NCBI GenBank assembly: GCA_017450065.1
Contig: JAFSYI010000063.1
Span: 1 to 64,000 of the forward strand
Direction of reading: 5' to 3'
Length of the DNA stretch: 64,000 nucleotides
Source of the DNA: Lachnospiraceae bacterium
GTDB lineage: Bacteria > Bacillota > Clostridia > Lachnospirales > Lachnospiraceae
Positions 26,677 through 37,700 of this stretch are shown in pieces. Position numbers and translations under genes: made by a program. The stretch's first letter is position 1. Every line of letters starts with the position of its first letter. The notes beneath the pieces were generated by a model that was not told where the DNA came from, did no database searches, and saw only the letters and a program-made list of their open reading frames with translations.

Positions 26677-26907
26677 ATGTTAGAGAAATTAGCGGAAATG
26701 ATCAAGGAACAGCTGAATACAGATGCAGCAATCACTGAGGATACTTCTTTCAAGGATGACCTTGGTGCTGATTCACTGGATCTGTTTGAACTTATAATGG
26801 GTCTTGAGGAGGAGTTCGGTGTTGAGATACCTACTGATGACCTTGAGAACATCCAGACTGTTGGAGATGTGATCAATTACCTCAAGGAGCATGTCGCAGA
26901 GGAGTAA
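26677..26907 (+). CDS. acpP: Acyl carrier protein
   Basis: 76 aa, the usual ACP size. Ser33 in [10 protein letters not shown] is the phosphopantetheine attachment site. Helix II ([15 protein letters not shown]) and the acidic surface are typical. The start at 26677 is chosen because AAGGAG lies 8 bases upstream; a longer frame begins at 26656. It is the first gene of the fatty-acid cluster and carries the growing acyl chain between the enzymes encoded downstream. Confidence 0.97.
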   Translation: MLEKLAEMIKEQLNTDAAITEDTSFKDDLGADSLDLFELIMGLEEEFGVEIPTDDLENIQTVGDVINYLKEHVAEE

Positions 26908-27026
26908 GTGTGGATTACCCGCTGAGTTTTAATGAGCTAAAGTGTGAACCCTGCAAACGTATCCGGTTATATTATTTCGGATATTATGTGTTTGAGGAGT
27001 AATCAACATATGTATTATATACAATA

Positions 27027-27053
27027 ATGCTCTCACCAAAAAGGTGGGAGCAT
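27027..27053 (+). other. Intra-operon hairpin between acpP and fabK
   Basis: ATGCTCTCACC (27027-27037) pairs with GGTGGGAGCAT (27043-27053), loop AAAAA. There is no T-run, so it is not a full terminator. It may stabilise the short acpP message 3' end or reduce read-through, letting ACP be made in excess over the enzymes. Confidence 0.55.
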
Positions 27054-27096
27054 AATGATGTATAGCAGTATATGGATATAAAGAGGAAGCAGATAT

Positions 27097-28029
27097 ATGA
27101 AAACAAGAATTACTGACCTTCTTGGAATAGAATATCCCATTATCCAGGGAGGTATGGCATGGGTGGCTACTCATGAGCTTGCAAGCGCAGTATCAAATGC
27201 CGGCGGACTGGGTATAATAGGGGCAGGCGGTGCTCCGGCATCATGGGTAAGGGAGCAGATTCAGGCATGTAAGAAAGAGACAGATAAGCCTTTTGGCGTT
27301 AATCTGATGCTCATGAATCCTGAGGCAGATGAGATAGCTAAGGTAATAGCAGAGGAAAAGGTTAAGGTGGTAACTACCGGAGCAGGAAATCCCGGTAAGT
27401 ATATAGAGATGTGGAAGGAAGCCGGTACGGTCATAATACCCGTAGTGGCTTCAGTTGCTTTGGCAAAGCTTATGGAAAGAAGCGGAGCAGGCGCAGTGAT
27501 AGCTGAGGGTACAGAATCAGGCGGACATATTGGTTCTGCAACAACGATGACTCTGGTTCCGCAGGTCGTTGATGCAGTTAGTATTCCGGTTATCGCAGCC
27601 GGTGGTATTGCAGACGGACGTGGAATGGCAGCAGCCTTTATGCTCGGAGCCGAAGCGGTTCAGATGGGAACGAGATTTGTAGTGGCTAAGGAATCCATCG
27701 CACATCAGAATTACAAGGACAGGATAGTAAAAGCGAAGGATATAGATTCAGAGGTAACAGGTCTGTCATACGGACATCCTGTAAGGGTGCTTCGGAATCA
27801 GATGACGAAGGAATACCTTGAGATGGAAAAGAAGGGTGTTCCGTTTGAAGAGGTAGAGCATCTTACCCTGGGATCTCTTAAAGCAGCTGTTGTGGACGGT
27901 GATACCAAGCGGGGTTCCATGATGGCAGGACAGATAGCGGGGCTGATTTCCAGGAACGATATGTCCTGCGAGGAGATCATACAGGAGATTGTTGGAGATG
28001 CAGTACATCTTCTAAAGATGGATCTTTAA
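27097..28029 (+). CDS. fabK: Enoyl-ACP reductase II (FabK)
   Basis: 310-aa FMN-dependent enoyl-ACP reductase that performs the last reduction of each elongation cycle. The N-terminus (IEYPIIQGGMAWVAT), AGGLGIIGAGGAP, the phosphate-binding IPVIAAGGIADGRG and GAEAVQMGTRFVVAKES are the standard FabK/nitronate monooxygenase-fold elements. The position between acpP and fabD separates FabK from other members of the fold. This type replaces FabI and is insensitive to triclosan in studied bacteria. Confidence 0.95.
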   Translation: MKTRITDLLGIEYPIIQGGMAWVATHELASAVSNAGGLGIIGAGGAPASWVREQIQACKKETDKPFGVNLMLMNPEADEIAKVIAEEKVKVVTTGAGNPGKYIEMWKEAGTVIIPVVASVALAKLMERSGAGAVIAEGTESGGHIGSATTMTLVPQVVDAVSIPVIAAGGIADGRGMAAAFMLGAEAVQMGTRFVVAKESIAHQNYKDRIVKAKDIDSEVTGLSYGHPVRVLRNQMTKEYLEMEKKGVPFEEVEHLTLGSLKAAVVDGDTKRGSMMAGQIAGLISRNDMSCEEIIQEIVGDAVHLLKMDL

Positions 28030-28123
28030 TCATTTTTAAGTCGAATAAGTGAGCGGAAGCATGACATTTCCATAAGCAAACCGTTGGAAGTTGCATGAAG
28101 AAGCGGAGGAGAGAGGAGATAAG

Positions 28124-29113
28124 ATGGGAAAAACAATGTTTATGTTCCCGGGACAGGGAGCACAGTATGTCGGAATGGGCAAGGCTCTGTACGATGAGTA
28201 CGAAAAAGCCCGTGAGATATTTGATACAGCAAGCAGGGTAACGGGACTCGATATTCCCGCATTGTGCTTTGATGAGGACAGGGAAAAATTCCTGACAGGG
28301 GACGATGGAAGTAATGACAAGATCAATATCACAGAATACACACAGATCGCTATGCTGACGGTAGAAGCAGCCATTTATGCAGTGATGGAAGAGAAAGGTC
28401 TTAAGTGCGATTATACTGCAGGACTCTCACTTGGAGAGTATGGTGCGCTTATAGCGGCAGGTGTGTTAAGCTATGAGGATGCCTTCAAGGTGGTAAGACA
28501 GCGTGGTATATTCATGCAGGAAGCAGTTCCTACGGGAGGTGCAATGGCTGCAGTGCTTGGAATGGATGCTCAGACGATCGAAAAGGTCTGCGAAGAGACC
28601 GAAGGGTATGTTGCGATAGCCAATTATAACTGCCCGGGACAGATAGTCATCACAGGCGAAGAGGCAGCGGTTAACAGAGCATCGGAAGCACTTAAGGAAT
28701 CGGGAGCAAAGAGAGTGGTTCCGCTTAACGTAAGCGGTTCTTTCCATTCAAAGCTGTTAGAGCCTGCAGGAGAGCGTCTTGGAAAGGTAATAGATGAAAC
28801 CAGTATCAATGAAGTCAGGGTTCCATATGTTGCCAATACCACGGCAGAGATAGTGACTGATTCGGTCGACATAAGAAATCTGCTTGTAAAACAGATATCT
28901 TCATCCGTACGCTGGCAGCAGACCATAGAGCTTATGATAAAGGAAGGCGTGGATACATTCGTGGAGATAGGTCCGGGAAAGACGCTTGCAGGTTTTATGA
29001 AGAAGATCACCAAGGCCGTAGCAGATAGTACCGGAAATGCTGAGGCGGTTGCAGGAATAACGACTTATCATATAGAAACACCGGAGGAATTAGAGGCATA
29101 TGTTAACAGGTAA
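28124..29113 (+). CDS. fabD: Malonyl-CoA:ACP transacylase
   Basis: 329 aa. It loads malonyl groups onto ACP. The N-terminal FMFPGQGAQYVGMG motif and the nucleophile Ser102 in GLSLGE are clear; SGSFHSKLLEPA holds the catalytic His region. The start at 28124 follows AGAGGAGATAAG; an upstream ATG at 28091 would add 11 unlikely residues. The 3' end overlaps fabG by 14 bp, showing translational coupling. Confidence 0.97.
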   Translation: MGKTMFMFPGQGAQYVGMGKALYDEYEKAREIFDTASRVTGLDIPALCFDEDREKFLTGDDGSNDKINITEYTQIAMLTVEAAIYAVMEEKGLKCDYTAGLSLGEYGALIAAGVLSYEDAFKVVRQRGIFMQEAVPTGGAMAAVLGMDAQTIEKVCEETEGYVAIANYNCPGQIVITGEEAAVNRASEALKESGAKRVVPLNVSGSFHSKLLEPAGERLGKVIDETSINEVRVPYVANTTAEIVTDSVDIRNLLVKQISSSVRWQQTIELMIKEGVDTFVEIGPGKTLAGFMKKITKAVADSTGNAEAVAGITTYHIETPEELEAYVNR

Positions 29114-29840
29114 GACAGCTCTTGTGACAGGAGCATCAAGAGGCATAGGAGCAGCCGTGGCAAGGAAGCTGGCTGAGAACGGAGCATTTGTTTATGTGAA
29201 TTATAACGGTTCCCAGTCAAGAGCGGATGAAGTGGTTGCTGCCATAAAGGAAGCGGGAGGAGATGCTGAGGCTGTTAAATGCGATGTGGCAGATTTTAAC
29301 TCCTGTAAGGAAATGATCGATAAGATCATCGCAGATAAGGGAAGGCTTGATATCCTTGTAAATAATGCGGGGATAACAAGAGATGATCTCCTTATGAAGA
29401 TGAGCGAGGAAGCCTTCGATGCAGTTATAAGTACCAATCTGAAAGGATGCTTTAATACCATAAGACATGCATCAAGATATTTCCTTAAACAGCGAAGCGG
29501 TAAGATCATAAATATGTCATCCGTGTCGGGGGTGGCAGGAAATGCCGGACAGGCCAATTATTCATCGGCCAAGGCAGGAGTGATAGGTCTTACCAAGAGC
29601 GTGGCAAAAGAGCTTGGAAGCAGAGGGATCAACTGTAATGCGATAGCTCCGGGCTTTATAGAGACTGAAATGACGGAAGCCATGACAGACAAGGCTAAGG
29701 AAGCAACGATTGCAATGATCCCATTCGGCCGTACAGGAAAGACAGAGGACATTGCGAAGGCAGTACTGTTCCTGGCATCGGATATGTCTGATTACATTAC
29801 CGGACAGATACTGAATGTCGATGGCGGGATGTGTATCTGA
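29100..29840 (+). CDS. fabG: 3-oxoacyl-ACP reductase
   Basis: 246-aa short-chain dehydrogenase that reduces the 3-keto group with NADPH. It has the GASRGIGAAVA cofactor motif, NNAGITRDDLLMKM, the catalytic Ser in SSVSG and the YSSAKAG Tyr-Lys pair, and ends LNVDGGM as FabG proteins do. It overlaps fabD. A spaced inverted repeat (AAACGAC 29848-29854 and GTCGTTT 29872-29878) follows its stop. Confidence 0.97.
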   Translation: MLTGKTALVTGASRGIGAAVARKLAENGAFVYVNYNGSQSRADEVVAAIKEAGGDAEAVKCDVADFNSCKEMIDKIIADKGRLDILVNNAGITRDDLLMKMSEEAFDAVISTNLKGCFNTIRHASRYFLKQRSGKIINMSSVSGVAGNAGQANYSSAKAGVIGLTKSVAKELGSRGINCNAIAPGFIETEMTEAMTDKAKEATIAMIPFGRTGKTEDIAKAVLFLASDMSDYITGQILNVDGGMCI

Positions 29841-29847
29841 ATATAGC

Positions 29848-29880
29848 AAACGACAGAGATATCTTTACTCAGTCGTTTAT
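29848..29880 (+). terminator. Possible partial terminator after fabG
   Basis: AAACGAC pairs with GTCGTTT across a 17-nt loop, ending in TTTATT. It is weak, and the 181-bp gap to fabF suggests a separate control point here. Confidence 0.4.
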
Positions 29881-29974
29881 TAAATCCGTGCACATCGATT
29901 TATTATATCAAACGGATTAATTTCGTTTACTATAGTTACATTTGTATAAACATTATAGTCGTAAGGGAGAAAGC

Positions 29975-30025
29975 ATGATCATGGAACCGATAACCTTACG
30001 GCAGATAAGCAGGAGGAAAGGATGA
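29975..30025 (+). CDS. 16-aa leader peptide upstream of fabF
   Basis: ATG at 29975 after AAGGGAGAAAGC, peptide MIMEPITLRQISRRKG. Its TGA overlaps the fabF ATG as ATGA, so ribosomes finishing the leader could restart on fabF. A 7-bp inverted repeat, CGTAAGG (29960-29966) and CCTTACG (29994-30000), would enclose its ribosome site and start. The peptide sequence itself suggests no sensor. It could be fortuitous. Confidence 0.4.
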   Translation: MIMEPITLRQISRRKG

Positions 30026-31263
30026 GCAAGAGAAGAGTAGTGGTGACCGGAATGGGAGCAATTACGCCTATAGGTCTTTCGGTAGATGAATTCTGGTCAT
30101 CGGTAAAGGAAGGGAAGCTGGGTTTCGCGCCGATCACAAGATTTGATACCTCGGAATACAAATGTCATGTGGCAGCCGAGGTTAAAGATTTTGACGGCAA
30201 GAATTACATGGATTTCAAGTCCGCAAAGAGGATGGAGCTGTTTTCGCAGTATGCCGTGGCTGCTACAAAAGAAGCCATGGAGGACTCAGGCATTGATATG
30301 GAGAAGGAGGATGCTTACCGGGTAGGATGTGCCATAGGTTCCGGCATCGGGTCATTGCAGAGCATAGAGCGTGAATATACAAGGCTTACCGAGAAGGGAC
30401 CGGGCAAGGTAAATCCCCTGTTCATTCCCATGCTCATAGGCAATATGGCTGCCGGAAACGTATCGATAGCGTTCGGACTTAAGGGAAAGAGCATAGATGT
30501 GGTAACAGCCTGTGCTACAGGTACCAATAATATAGGAGAGGCTTACAGGACGATCCAGTACGGTGATGCGGACATTATGGTTGCCGGGGGTTGTGAGGCA
30601 TCCGTTACGCCTACGGGAGTGGCAGGATTTACCGCTCTTACCGCTCTGTCCAATGAAGACGATCCGGAGAAATGTTCACTTCCGTTCGATAAAAGAAGGA
30701 GCGGCTTTGTTATGGGAGAGGGAGCCGGAATAGTTATACTGGAGGAGCTTGAACATGCCAAAGCCCGCGGAGCAAAGATATACGCAGAGGTAACGGGATA
30801 TGGCTGTTCATCGGATGCCTTCCATATAACCTCACCTGCAGAGGATGGATCAGGTGCGGCGAAGGCAATGCTTAATGCTCTTAACGACGGCGGATTAGAT
30901 CCGTCTGAACTGACATATATCAATGCACACGGCACCGGAACCCACCACAATGATCTCTTCGAAACAAGGGCAATAAAGCTTGCATTCGGAGATCATGCAA
31001 AGGATATAAAAGTCAATTCGACCAAATCAATGATAGGACACCTTCTCGGGGCAGCAGGCGCAGTAGAGTTCATTACCTGCATAAAGGAGATACAGGAAGG
31101 TTATATTCATAAGACAGCAGGCTACAGCGAGCAGGATGAAGAAATGGATCTTGATTACTGTAAAGAAGCATACGAAAATGTCGACCTTAAGCATGCTCTG
31201 TCGAATTCACTCGGGTTCGGAGGACATAACGCTTCATTACTCGTAAGCCGTTATAGTGAATAA
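30022..31263 (+). CDS. fabF: 3-oxoacyl-ACP synthase II
   Basis: 413-aa condensing enzyme that elongates acyl-ACP with malonyl-ACP. The catalytic triad is Cys164 (VTACATGTN), His303 (NAHGTGT) and His340 (MIGHLLGAAG). The C-terminal SNSLGFGGHNASL is the standard KAS signature. GCAGGAGGAAAGG precedes the ATG. Downstream of this gene many relatives carry accB before fabZ; here it is absent. Confidence 0.97.
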   Translation: MSKRRVVVTGMGAITPIGLSVDEFWSSVKEGKLGFAPITRFDTSEYKCHVAAEVKDFDGKNYMDFKSAKRMELFSQYAVAATKEAMEDSGIDMEKEDAYRVGCAIGSGIGSLQSIEREYTRLTEKGPGKVNPLFIPMLIGNMAAGNVSIAFGLKGKSIDVVTACATGTNNIGEAYRTIQYGDADIMVAGGCEASVTPTGVAGFTALTALSNEDDPEKCSLPFDKRRSGFVMGEGAGIVILEELEHAKARGAKIYAEVTGYGCSSDAFHITSPAEDGSGAAKAMLNALNDGGLDPSELTYINAHGTGTHHNDLFETRAIKLAFGDHAKDIKVNSTKSMIGHLLGAAGAVEFITCIKEIQEGYIHKTAGYSEQDEEMDLDYCKEAYENVDLKHALSNSLGFGGHNASLLVSRYSE

Positions 31264-31312
31264 AGACAGATATCCGGGGTTCCGGAATAACATTGGCGGG
31301 CATACGAAAATA

Positions 31313-31342
31313 TTGACACAGAATCAGAATACGTAATGTAAT
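31313..31342 (+). promoter_or_regulatory. Internal promoter before fabZ
   Basis: TTGACA (31313-31318), 18-bp spacer, TGTAAT (31337-31342), about 70 bp before the fabZ start. It would allow separate expression of fabZ, accDA and fabH. Confidence 0.55.
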
Positions 31343-31409
31343 GGTAATGGTAACAGCAACAGTAACAGAAATACAGTACAAACAGGTAATAATGGATAGG
31401 TAGTAATAA

Positions 31410-31850
31410 ATGGAGAAAAAAGATTTACTGACAGCAAAGGAAATAATGGACATAATACCGCACCGTCAGCCCTTTATGCTGATAGATGCGATCGAAGAGA
31501 TGGAAGAAGGCAAGTCGGTAAGGGCAAGGAAATGCGTAAGCTATAACGAACCCTTCTTCGGCGGACACTTTCCGGCAGAGCCTGTAATGCCCGGCGTACT
31601 TATTGTAGAAGCCATGGCGCAGGCAGGAGCAGCAGCAGTCCTGTCAATGCCCGAGATGAAGGGAAAGACAGCCTACTTTGCAGGAATTGACAAGGCACGC
31701 TTCAAACGCAAGGTCGTACCCGGTGACGTACTTACCCTCGAGGTAGAGATAACCAAATTAAAGGGACCCATCGGGATCGGTCAGGGACGAGCAACCGTAG
31801 ACGGCGAACTCGCATGTTCAGCAGAGATCATGTTCGCAATTGGGAACTAA
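31410..31850 (+). CDS. fabZ: 3-hydroxyacyl-ACP dehydratase
   Basis: 146-aa hot-dog-fold dehydratase. The catalytic His is in [13 protein letters not shown] and the Glu in [25 protein letters not shown] is the family signature. The length is usual for FabZ. It is followed after 26 bp by the fused carboxyltransferase gene. Confidence 0.97.
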   Translation: MEKKDLLTAKEIMDIIPHRQPFMLIDAIEEMEEGKSVRARKCVSYNEPFFGGHFPAEPVMPGVLIVEAMAQAGAAAVLSMPEMKGKTAYFAGIDKARFKRKVVPGDVLTLEVEITKLKGPIGIGQGRATVDGELACSAEIMFAIGN

Positions 31851-31876
31851 ATATTGAAGGTATTAAGGAGAACATC

Positions 31877-33574
31877 ATGTGGCAGGGAATAAAAAGCGCC
31901 AAAAACTACTTTACTTTAAAGAAACAGGTAAACGACAAAGAAGAAACAGTCACCTGTAAGCTCTGCGGCGCAGTGCTTAATAAACAGGAAACCATAGAGA
32001 ATAAGTATATCTGCGGCAAGTGCGGATACTACTTCAGGGTCAGGACTCACAACAGGATAAAGATGGTGGCAGATCCCGATTCCTTCGAGGAATGGTTCAC
32101 GGATATCGAAGATTCGAACCCGCTTGATTTCCCGGGATATGAAGAAAAGCTTAAGGAAGTTCAGGAAAAGACCGGGCAGAAGGAAGGCATGACCATAGGA
32201 CGTGCGACCATAAACGGACTGCCTGTAGTGCTCGGTATATGCGATTCCAGATTCCTGATGGGATCCATGGGTCATGTATATGGAGAGAAGGTAACCGCAG
32301 CCGTTGAAAGAGCAACAAAGGAAAGGCTTCCGGTAGTTCTGTTCTGCTGCTCGGGAGGAGCCAGGATGCAGGAAGGAATAATGTCCTTAATGCAGATGGA
32401 GAAGACCTCGGCAGCGCTTAAGAGACACTCTGACGCAGGACTTCTGTATATTCCGGTTCTGACAGATCCTACAACCGGCGGTGTTACGGCCAGCTTCGCA
32501 ATGCTCGGAGACGTGATACTGGCAGAGCCGGGAGCACTAATTGGTTTTGCGGGTCCGAGAGTCATAGAGAAGACAATAGGCGAGAAGCTTCCTGCAGGTT
32601 TCCAGAGTGCAGAGTTCCAGCTGGAGCATGGTTTTGTGGATGCCATAGTAGAGAGAAAGCATTTAAGGAAAACACTGTATAAGATAATAAAGCTCTACAC
32701 CGGAGTCCGCGGATATGCTGATTTTACCGAAAGTGAAGCAGATACGGCAGAACCTGAAGAGGTGGCAAGAGAGCAGGAGGTAAAGTCACTGCCTCTGACT
32801 GCATGGGAGAAGGTCAAGGCTGCAAGAAACGTAGACAGACCTTCAGCCATGGATTACATGGATATAATATTCGATGATTTCTTTGAACTTCACGGAGACA
32901 GACTGTTCAGAGACGATCACGCGGTTGTAGGCGGAATAGCATATCTGGACGGACAGCCCGTTACCGTAATAGGAATACAGAAGGGCAAGAGCTTCGAGGA
33001 GTGCGCGTACAGGAACTACGGCATGTGCTCACCTGAAGGATACAGAAAGGCACTAAGACTTATGAAGCTTGCGGAGAAGTTCGGAATGCCTGTCATAACC
33101 TTTGTAAATACTTCAGGAGCATATCCCGGAAAGGAAGCCGAGGAGAACGGACAGGGCGAAGCGATCGCGCGTAATCTGTACGAAATGTCAGCTCTTGCAA
33201 CGCCGGTCATCTGTCTTATGATAGGAGAAGGCGGAAGCGGCGGAGCGCTTGGACTGGCTGTTGGAAATGAAGTATGGATGATGGAGAATGCTACCTATTC
33301 GATACTTTCCCCGGAAGGCTTCTCGTCGATCCTCTGGAAGTCATCAGACCGTGTGGAAGAAGCAGCAGGCGTTATGAAGCTTACCGCAGCGGATCTGAAG
33401 AAGCTTGGGATAATCGAGAAGATAATTCCCGAGTACGGCGGGGCAAATGAGTGGACGCTCCGTTCGATAGCTATGTATATGAAGAGGAACCTTAAGGAGT
33501 ATCTCAAGGCAGGAGCAAACAAGAGTGGCGCAAGATGGGCTGAGGAGAGATACGAAAGATTCCGTAAATTCTAA
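31877..33574 (+). CDS. accDA: Fused acetyl-CoA carboxylase carboxyltransferase beta-alpha
   Basis: 565 aa. Transfers CO2 from biotin to acetyl-CoA, forming malonyl-CoA. The N-terminal half is AccD: zinc ribbon Cys27, Cys30, Cys46, Cys49, then [10 protein letters not shown] and [13 protein letters not shown]. The C-terminal half, from about 310, is AccA ([45 protein letters not shown]). In most bacteria these are separate genes; here one frame encodes both. The start at 31877 follows AAGGAGAACATC. The partner genes accB (biotin carrier) and accC (biotin carboxylase) are not in the window. Confidence 0.95.
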   Translation: MWQGIKSAKNYFTLKKQVNDKEETVTCKLCGAVLNKQETIENKYICGKCGYYFRVRTHNRIKMVADPDSFEEWFTDIEDSNPLDFPGYEEKLKEVQEKTGQKEGMTIGRATINGLPVVLGICDSRFLMGSMGHVYGEKVTAAVERATKERLPVVLFCCSGGARMQEGIMSLMQMEKTSAALKRHSDAGLLYIPVLTDPTTGGVTASFAMLGDVILAEPGALIGFAGPRVIEKTIGEKLPAGFQSAEFQLEHGFVDAIVERKHLRKTLYKIIKLYTGVRGYADFTESEADTAEPEEVAREQEVKSLPLTAWEKVKAARNVDRPSAMDYMDIIFDDFFELHGDRLFRDDHAVVGGIAYLDGQPVTVIGIQKGKSFEECAYRNYGMCSPEGYRKALRLMKLAEKFGMPVITFVNTSGAYPGKEAEENGQGEAIARNLYEMSALATPVICLMIGEGGSGGALGLAVGNEVWMMENATYSILSPEGFSSILWKSSDRVEEAAGVMKLTAADLKKLGIIEKIIPEYGGANEWTLRSIAMYMKRNLKEYLKAGANKSGARWAEERYERFRKF

Positions 33575-33658
33575 ACGGTTTCATTAACAAAGAACAGAGA
33601 ACTTCATCAGAAAGTCATATATTACAGTACATAAAAGAAAAATAAGCAGGAGAAAGAA

Positions 33659-34621
33659 ATGTTAGCACGTATAATGGGTACGGGAATGTCTATTCCCGAA
33701 TTAAGGGTAACAAATGACGATCTGGCAAAGATCATGGACACCTCGGATGAGTGGATCACCGAAAGAACAGGTGTGAAAGCAAGACACCTCGCAGTAAACG
33801 AGGGAACGACATCACTTGCTATAGAAGCATGTAAAAAGGCGCTTGACAATGCAGGAATGGATGCTCATGAGCTTGATCTGATCATAGCGGCAACCGTAAC
33901 GCCCGATCATCTGCTGCCCTTCCTTTCGGGTGAGGTACAGGCAGGACTTGATGCCATGCAGGCGGCGGCCTTTGACATGGTAGTGGGTTGCTCCGGTTAT
34001 CTGTATGCGATAAGCGTTGCCAACGCATATGTCAAATCAGGAATGTATAAGAATATCCTTGTATTCGGAGCCGAGACTCTGAGCCGCATTATGAACTGGG
34101 AAGACAGGGCTTCATGTATCCTCTTCGGGGACGGAGCCGGTGCAACCGTAATAAAGGCGGACGAGGAAGGTATCATCTGCTCGGTGCTTGGAACAGACGG
34201 TAAGGCCGGTCCGGCACTTGGATGCGAAGCAAGGCCGCTGCAGAATCCCTATGTTCATAATGAATGGGATTATCCTTACGTGAAGATGGCGGGCCAGGAG
34301 GTGTACAAGTTCGCAGTGCGTACGGTGCCCAAAAGCATAAATGAGGTGCTTGAAAAGGCAGGAGTATCAGCAGATGAGATTAAGTATTTCGTTATACATC
34401 AGGCTAACTTAAGGATGATAGAGGCCATAGCCAAGAGGCTCGGACAGCCTATGGAGAAATTCCCGGCATGTATTCAGGAGACAGGAAATGTTTCGGCCGC
34501 TTCGATTCCCATGGTACTTGATAAGATAAACAGGGCAGGACAGCTGACACGGGGAGACAAGCTGGTATTTGCAGGCTTCGGAGCAGGACTTACCTGGGGA
34601 GCAAGTGTACTTACCTGGTAA
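33659..34621 (+). CDS. fabH: 3-oxoacyl-ACP synthase III
   Basis: 320-aa initiating condensing enzyme using acyl-CoA primers. Catalytic Cys111 (VVGCSGYLYA), His247 (VIHQANLRM) and Asn277 (TGNVSAASIP) are all present. The N-terminus (MGTGMSIPE, TSDEWITERTGVK) is typical. It lies at the end of the cluster instead of the common leading position. GCAGGAGAAAGAA precedes the ATG. Confidence 0.96.
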   Translation: MLARIMGTGMSIPELRVTNDDLAKIMDTSDEWITERTGVKARHLAVNEGTTSLAIEACKKALDNAGMDAHELDLIIAATVTPDHLLPFLSGEVQAGLDAMQAAAFDMVVGCSGYLYAISVANAYVKSGMYKNILVFGAETLSRIMNWEDRASCILFGDGAGATVIKADEEGIICSVLGTDGKAGPALGCEARPLQNPYVHNEWDYPYVKMAGQEVYKFAVRTVPKSINEVLEKAGVSADEIKYFVIHQANLRMIEAIAKRLGQPMEKFPACIQETGNVSAASIPMVLDKINRAGQLTRGDKLVFAGFGAGLTWGASVLTW

Positions 34622-34659
34622 ATCCGGATGTTTTTCGGAGCAGGAGGATACACAGAGTA

Positions 34660-34740
34660 ATGATCAAAGAATACCCGGGATACAGAAAAGAACATATGGA
34701 AATGTTCCGGGTATTGCCTGAAAGAGAGAGGGCAGATTAA
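34660..34740 (+). CDS. Possible 26-aa ORF in a hairpin region after fabH
   Basis: ATG at 34660, 12 bases after AGGAGG, with no recognisable family. The same DNA forms an inverted repeat, AATACCCGG (34670-34678) and CCGGGTATT (34707-34715), which may instead be a weak terminator for the fatty-acid cluster. The two readings cannot be separated here. Confidence 0.25.
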   Translation: MIKEYPGYRKEHMEMFRVLPERERAD

Positions 34741-34790
34741 GCAGAAGACAGAAGACAGACGACAGGATAAGTTACAGGGGGATACAGCAC

Positions 34791-37700
34791 ATGATCGATA
34801 ATCTCAGACCATTGTCGTTTCCACATCTGATGAAGTGGATACTGAATGAACAGAAGAAATCAGGTTCCATATTCGGGGTGCGTGATTTCTATCAGGCCAA
34901 TCCGTTTAAGACGCTTGATATAATCGGAGAGAAGATGGAGACTCCCTTCGGTCCCGCAGCAGGACCGCATACCCAGTATGCGCAGAGTATAATTGCTGCA
35001 TATGCCGCAGGCTGCCGCTTCTTCGAACTTCGTACGGTTTGCCCGAGACAGCTTGACCAGGACCCTGAAATAACCGCCGGATCGGAAGGGTATAACGTAG
35101 AGGGCGCTGCCAATCTGACTTTTGATCAGTCCTATGCCGAGTATTGCAAGGCGTGGGTAGCCATCAAGGTTCTGTCTGTTGAATACGAGATGGGCGGCAT
35201 GGACGGATTTATCTTCAATATGTCTGCAGGATACACATATGATGATTTCACATCTCCCGAGATGAAGCTGTTCTTTGAGCATATGAGGGATGCCACCCAA
35301 TCGGAGATATTCGGTGAGTGCCTTGATTTCTTAAGAGAGAATATCGGTATGTTCGAGAATTTAACGCTCGAGGATATAGATGATATCTCGCCTGTGATAT
35401 CATCTTCGGTTTCCGTATGTACTCCGCTGGATATTCCGCTGAAGGAGCTTGAAAATATAGCAAGATACCTCATGTGCGACCTTAAGCTTAACATAGGTAT
35501 CAGGATAAACGCTACGCTCCTTGGATACGAGTACTGCCGGAACACCCTGGATTCCATGGGATATTACGATATTGAGATAAACCGTGAGGCAGTAGAAAAA
35601 AGTGCCAGGTATTACGATATGATCCCTCTTATAAATAAGCTTATGGGAATGGCGGGAAAGGAAGGCAGACTCTTCGGAGTGAAGCTGACCGGATCGTTCC
35701 CCGTTATCAGCAGAGGTGACAGAAGTAAGGAATTGAAGCTTTCCGGCAAGGCTCTTTTCCCGCTTTCCGTGGCTTTGGCAGCCCGTATCAGCGAGGATTT
35801 TGACGGACGATTAAGGATAGGCTTTTCGGGCGGCGCGGACGCCAATAACGTGGAAGACATTTTTGAGGCGGGCGTATGGCCGATAACGATGAATACGACC
35901 ATATTAAAGCCGGGCGGATATAACCGGTTTAAGCAGTTCTCATATACCTTTAATGAGTGGTCATATAATGATTTCTACGGAACCCGTACGGGACTTTTAA
36001 GACGTATGTCCGAGAGGGTAAGGCTTAACAACCATTACACCAAACCACTTAAATCAGATATCCAGATAAGACGAAAGGGGAGGATACCGCTTAACGACTG
36101 TTTTATAGCACCCTGCGTTGAGGGCTGTCCCATAGGCCAGGATATAACAGGATATTTAAGCCTTATAGATGAGGAAAAATACACTGCGGCTCTTAAGGTT
36201 ATCATCAGGAATAATCCTCTTCCTTTTACTACAGGCTCAATTTGTACCCATGAGTGCATGAACAACTGCACCAGAATATTTTATGAAAAATCAGTCAAGA
36301 TAAGAGAAGCAAAGCTGATCGCCGCGCAGAACGGTTTTGACGGAGTACTGGAAGAGCTTCATCCGGGACTGCCCGTTGGCAGACGGCTTAATATAGCTGT
36401 TATCGGAGGAGGTCCGGCAGGAATGTCTGCAGCATTCTTCCTTGCAAGAGAAGGTCATAAGGTTACCATATACTGTAAGAAGGAAAAGCTGGGAGGTATT
36501 GTAAGACACACTATTCCCGATTTCCGTATTCCGGGAGACAGGGTGGATAAGGATGCTGCACTGCTTAAGAAGTTAAATGTTGACATTATACGTGAGCACA
36601 GTATTGAGAAGCTTGAAGAGCTTGAAGGCTTTGATAAGATAATAATTGCCATTGGGTCACAGGATATTAAGCTTAAGGATATTCCGGGTATAAATACACA
36701 GGCGGCTGTTAATTTTCTTACAGATTACAAGAAGAACAGGGGCAAGCTTCCCATGACGGGAAGCGTGGCCATCATAGGCGGAAATAATGCAGCCGTTGAT
36801 GCTGCCAGGGCAGCCAAGAGGATCAAGGGCGTTGAGAATGTATATATGATTTACAGACGTACCAGGCAGTACATGATGGCCAATGATGAAGAGCTGCAGA
36901 CAGCTCTGAGTGAAGGCATAGAGCTCCTGGAGCTTCTCAGTCCGTTTGAATATTCGGCAGGTCACCTCAAATGTTATGTAAACGAACTCGGAGCCAGAGG
37001 TGAGGACGGTCGCAGGCTTCCCGTAAATACAAATGAGATCATGTCTGTTCCCATTGACCATCTGCTCGCAGCAGTAGGGTATGAGGAGAGCAACGATTTC
37101 TATGAACGAAACGGAATAGAAGTAAATGAAAAGGGATATCCCGTGCTAAATCCGGATACCTATGAAACAAGCATACATAATGTGTTTGTTGTGGGAGATG
37201 CGAGAGAGGGTATGCATTCGGTGGTAGATGCCATAGCGGATGCGAAGAGGGTGAGTGAAGCCATACTGAGGGAATTCAAGGATATGGTGGCAGAGGAACC
37301 CGGCAGTGAATATCCCGGAGTAGGATACGGTTCACACGGATATCATAACTTAAAGCAGATAGAAGAGCGAAGGAACGCCGGAAGAAGAAGCAGTGACAAC
37401 AGGCTGAGCGGTCTGTATGCAAGGAAGGGAATACTGAGGGAGCCTCATTACAGAAATGACGGAAGCCGCTGCCTTGACTGTGCCAGGCTGTGTGAGAACT
37501 GTGTGGATGTATGTCCGAACAGGGCAAATGTTGAGATCAAGGTGCCCGGAAATCCTGTTCCGCAGGTCATTCATCTTGACAGACTGTGTAATGAATGCGG
37601 CAACTGTGATACCTTCTGCCCATATGAAGGAGCTCCTTATAAAGAAAAATTCACACTTTACGATACGCTGGAGGATTTCCGCGCGGGAAATAATGAAGGA

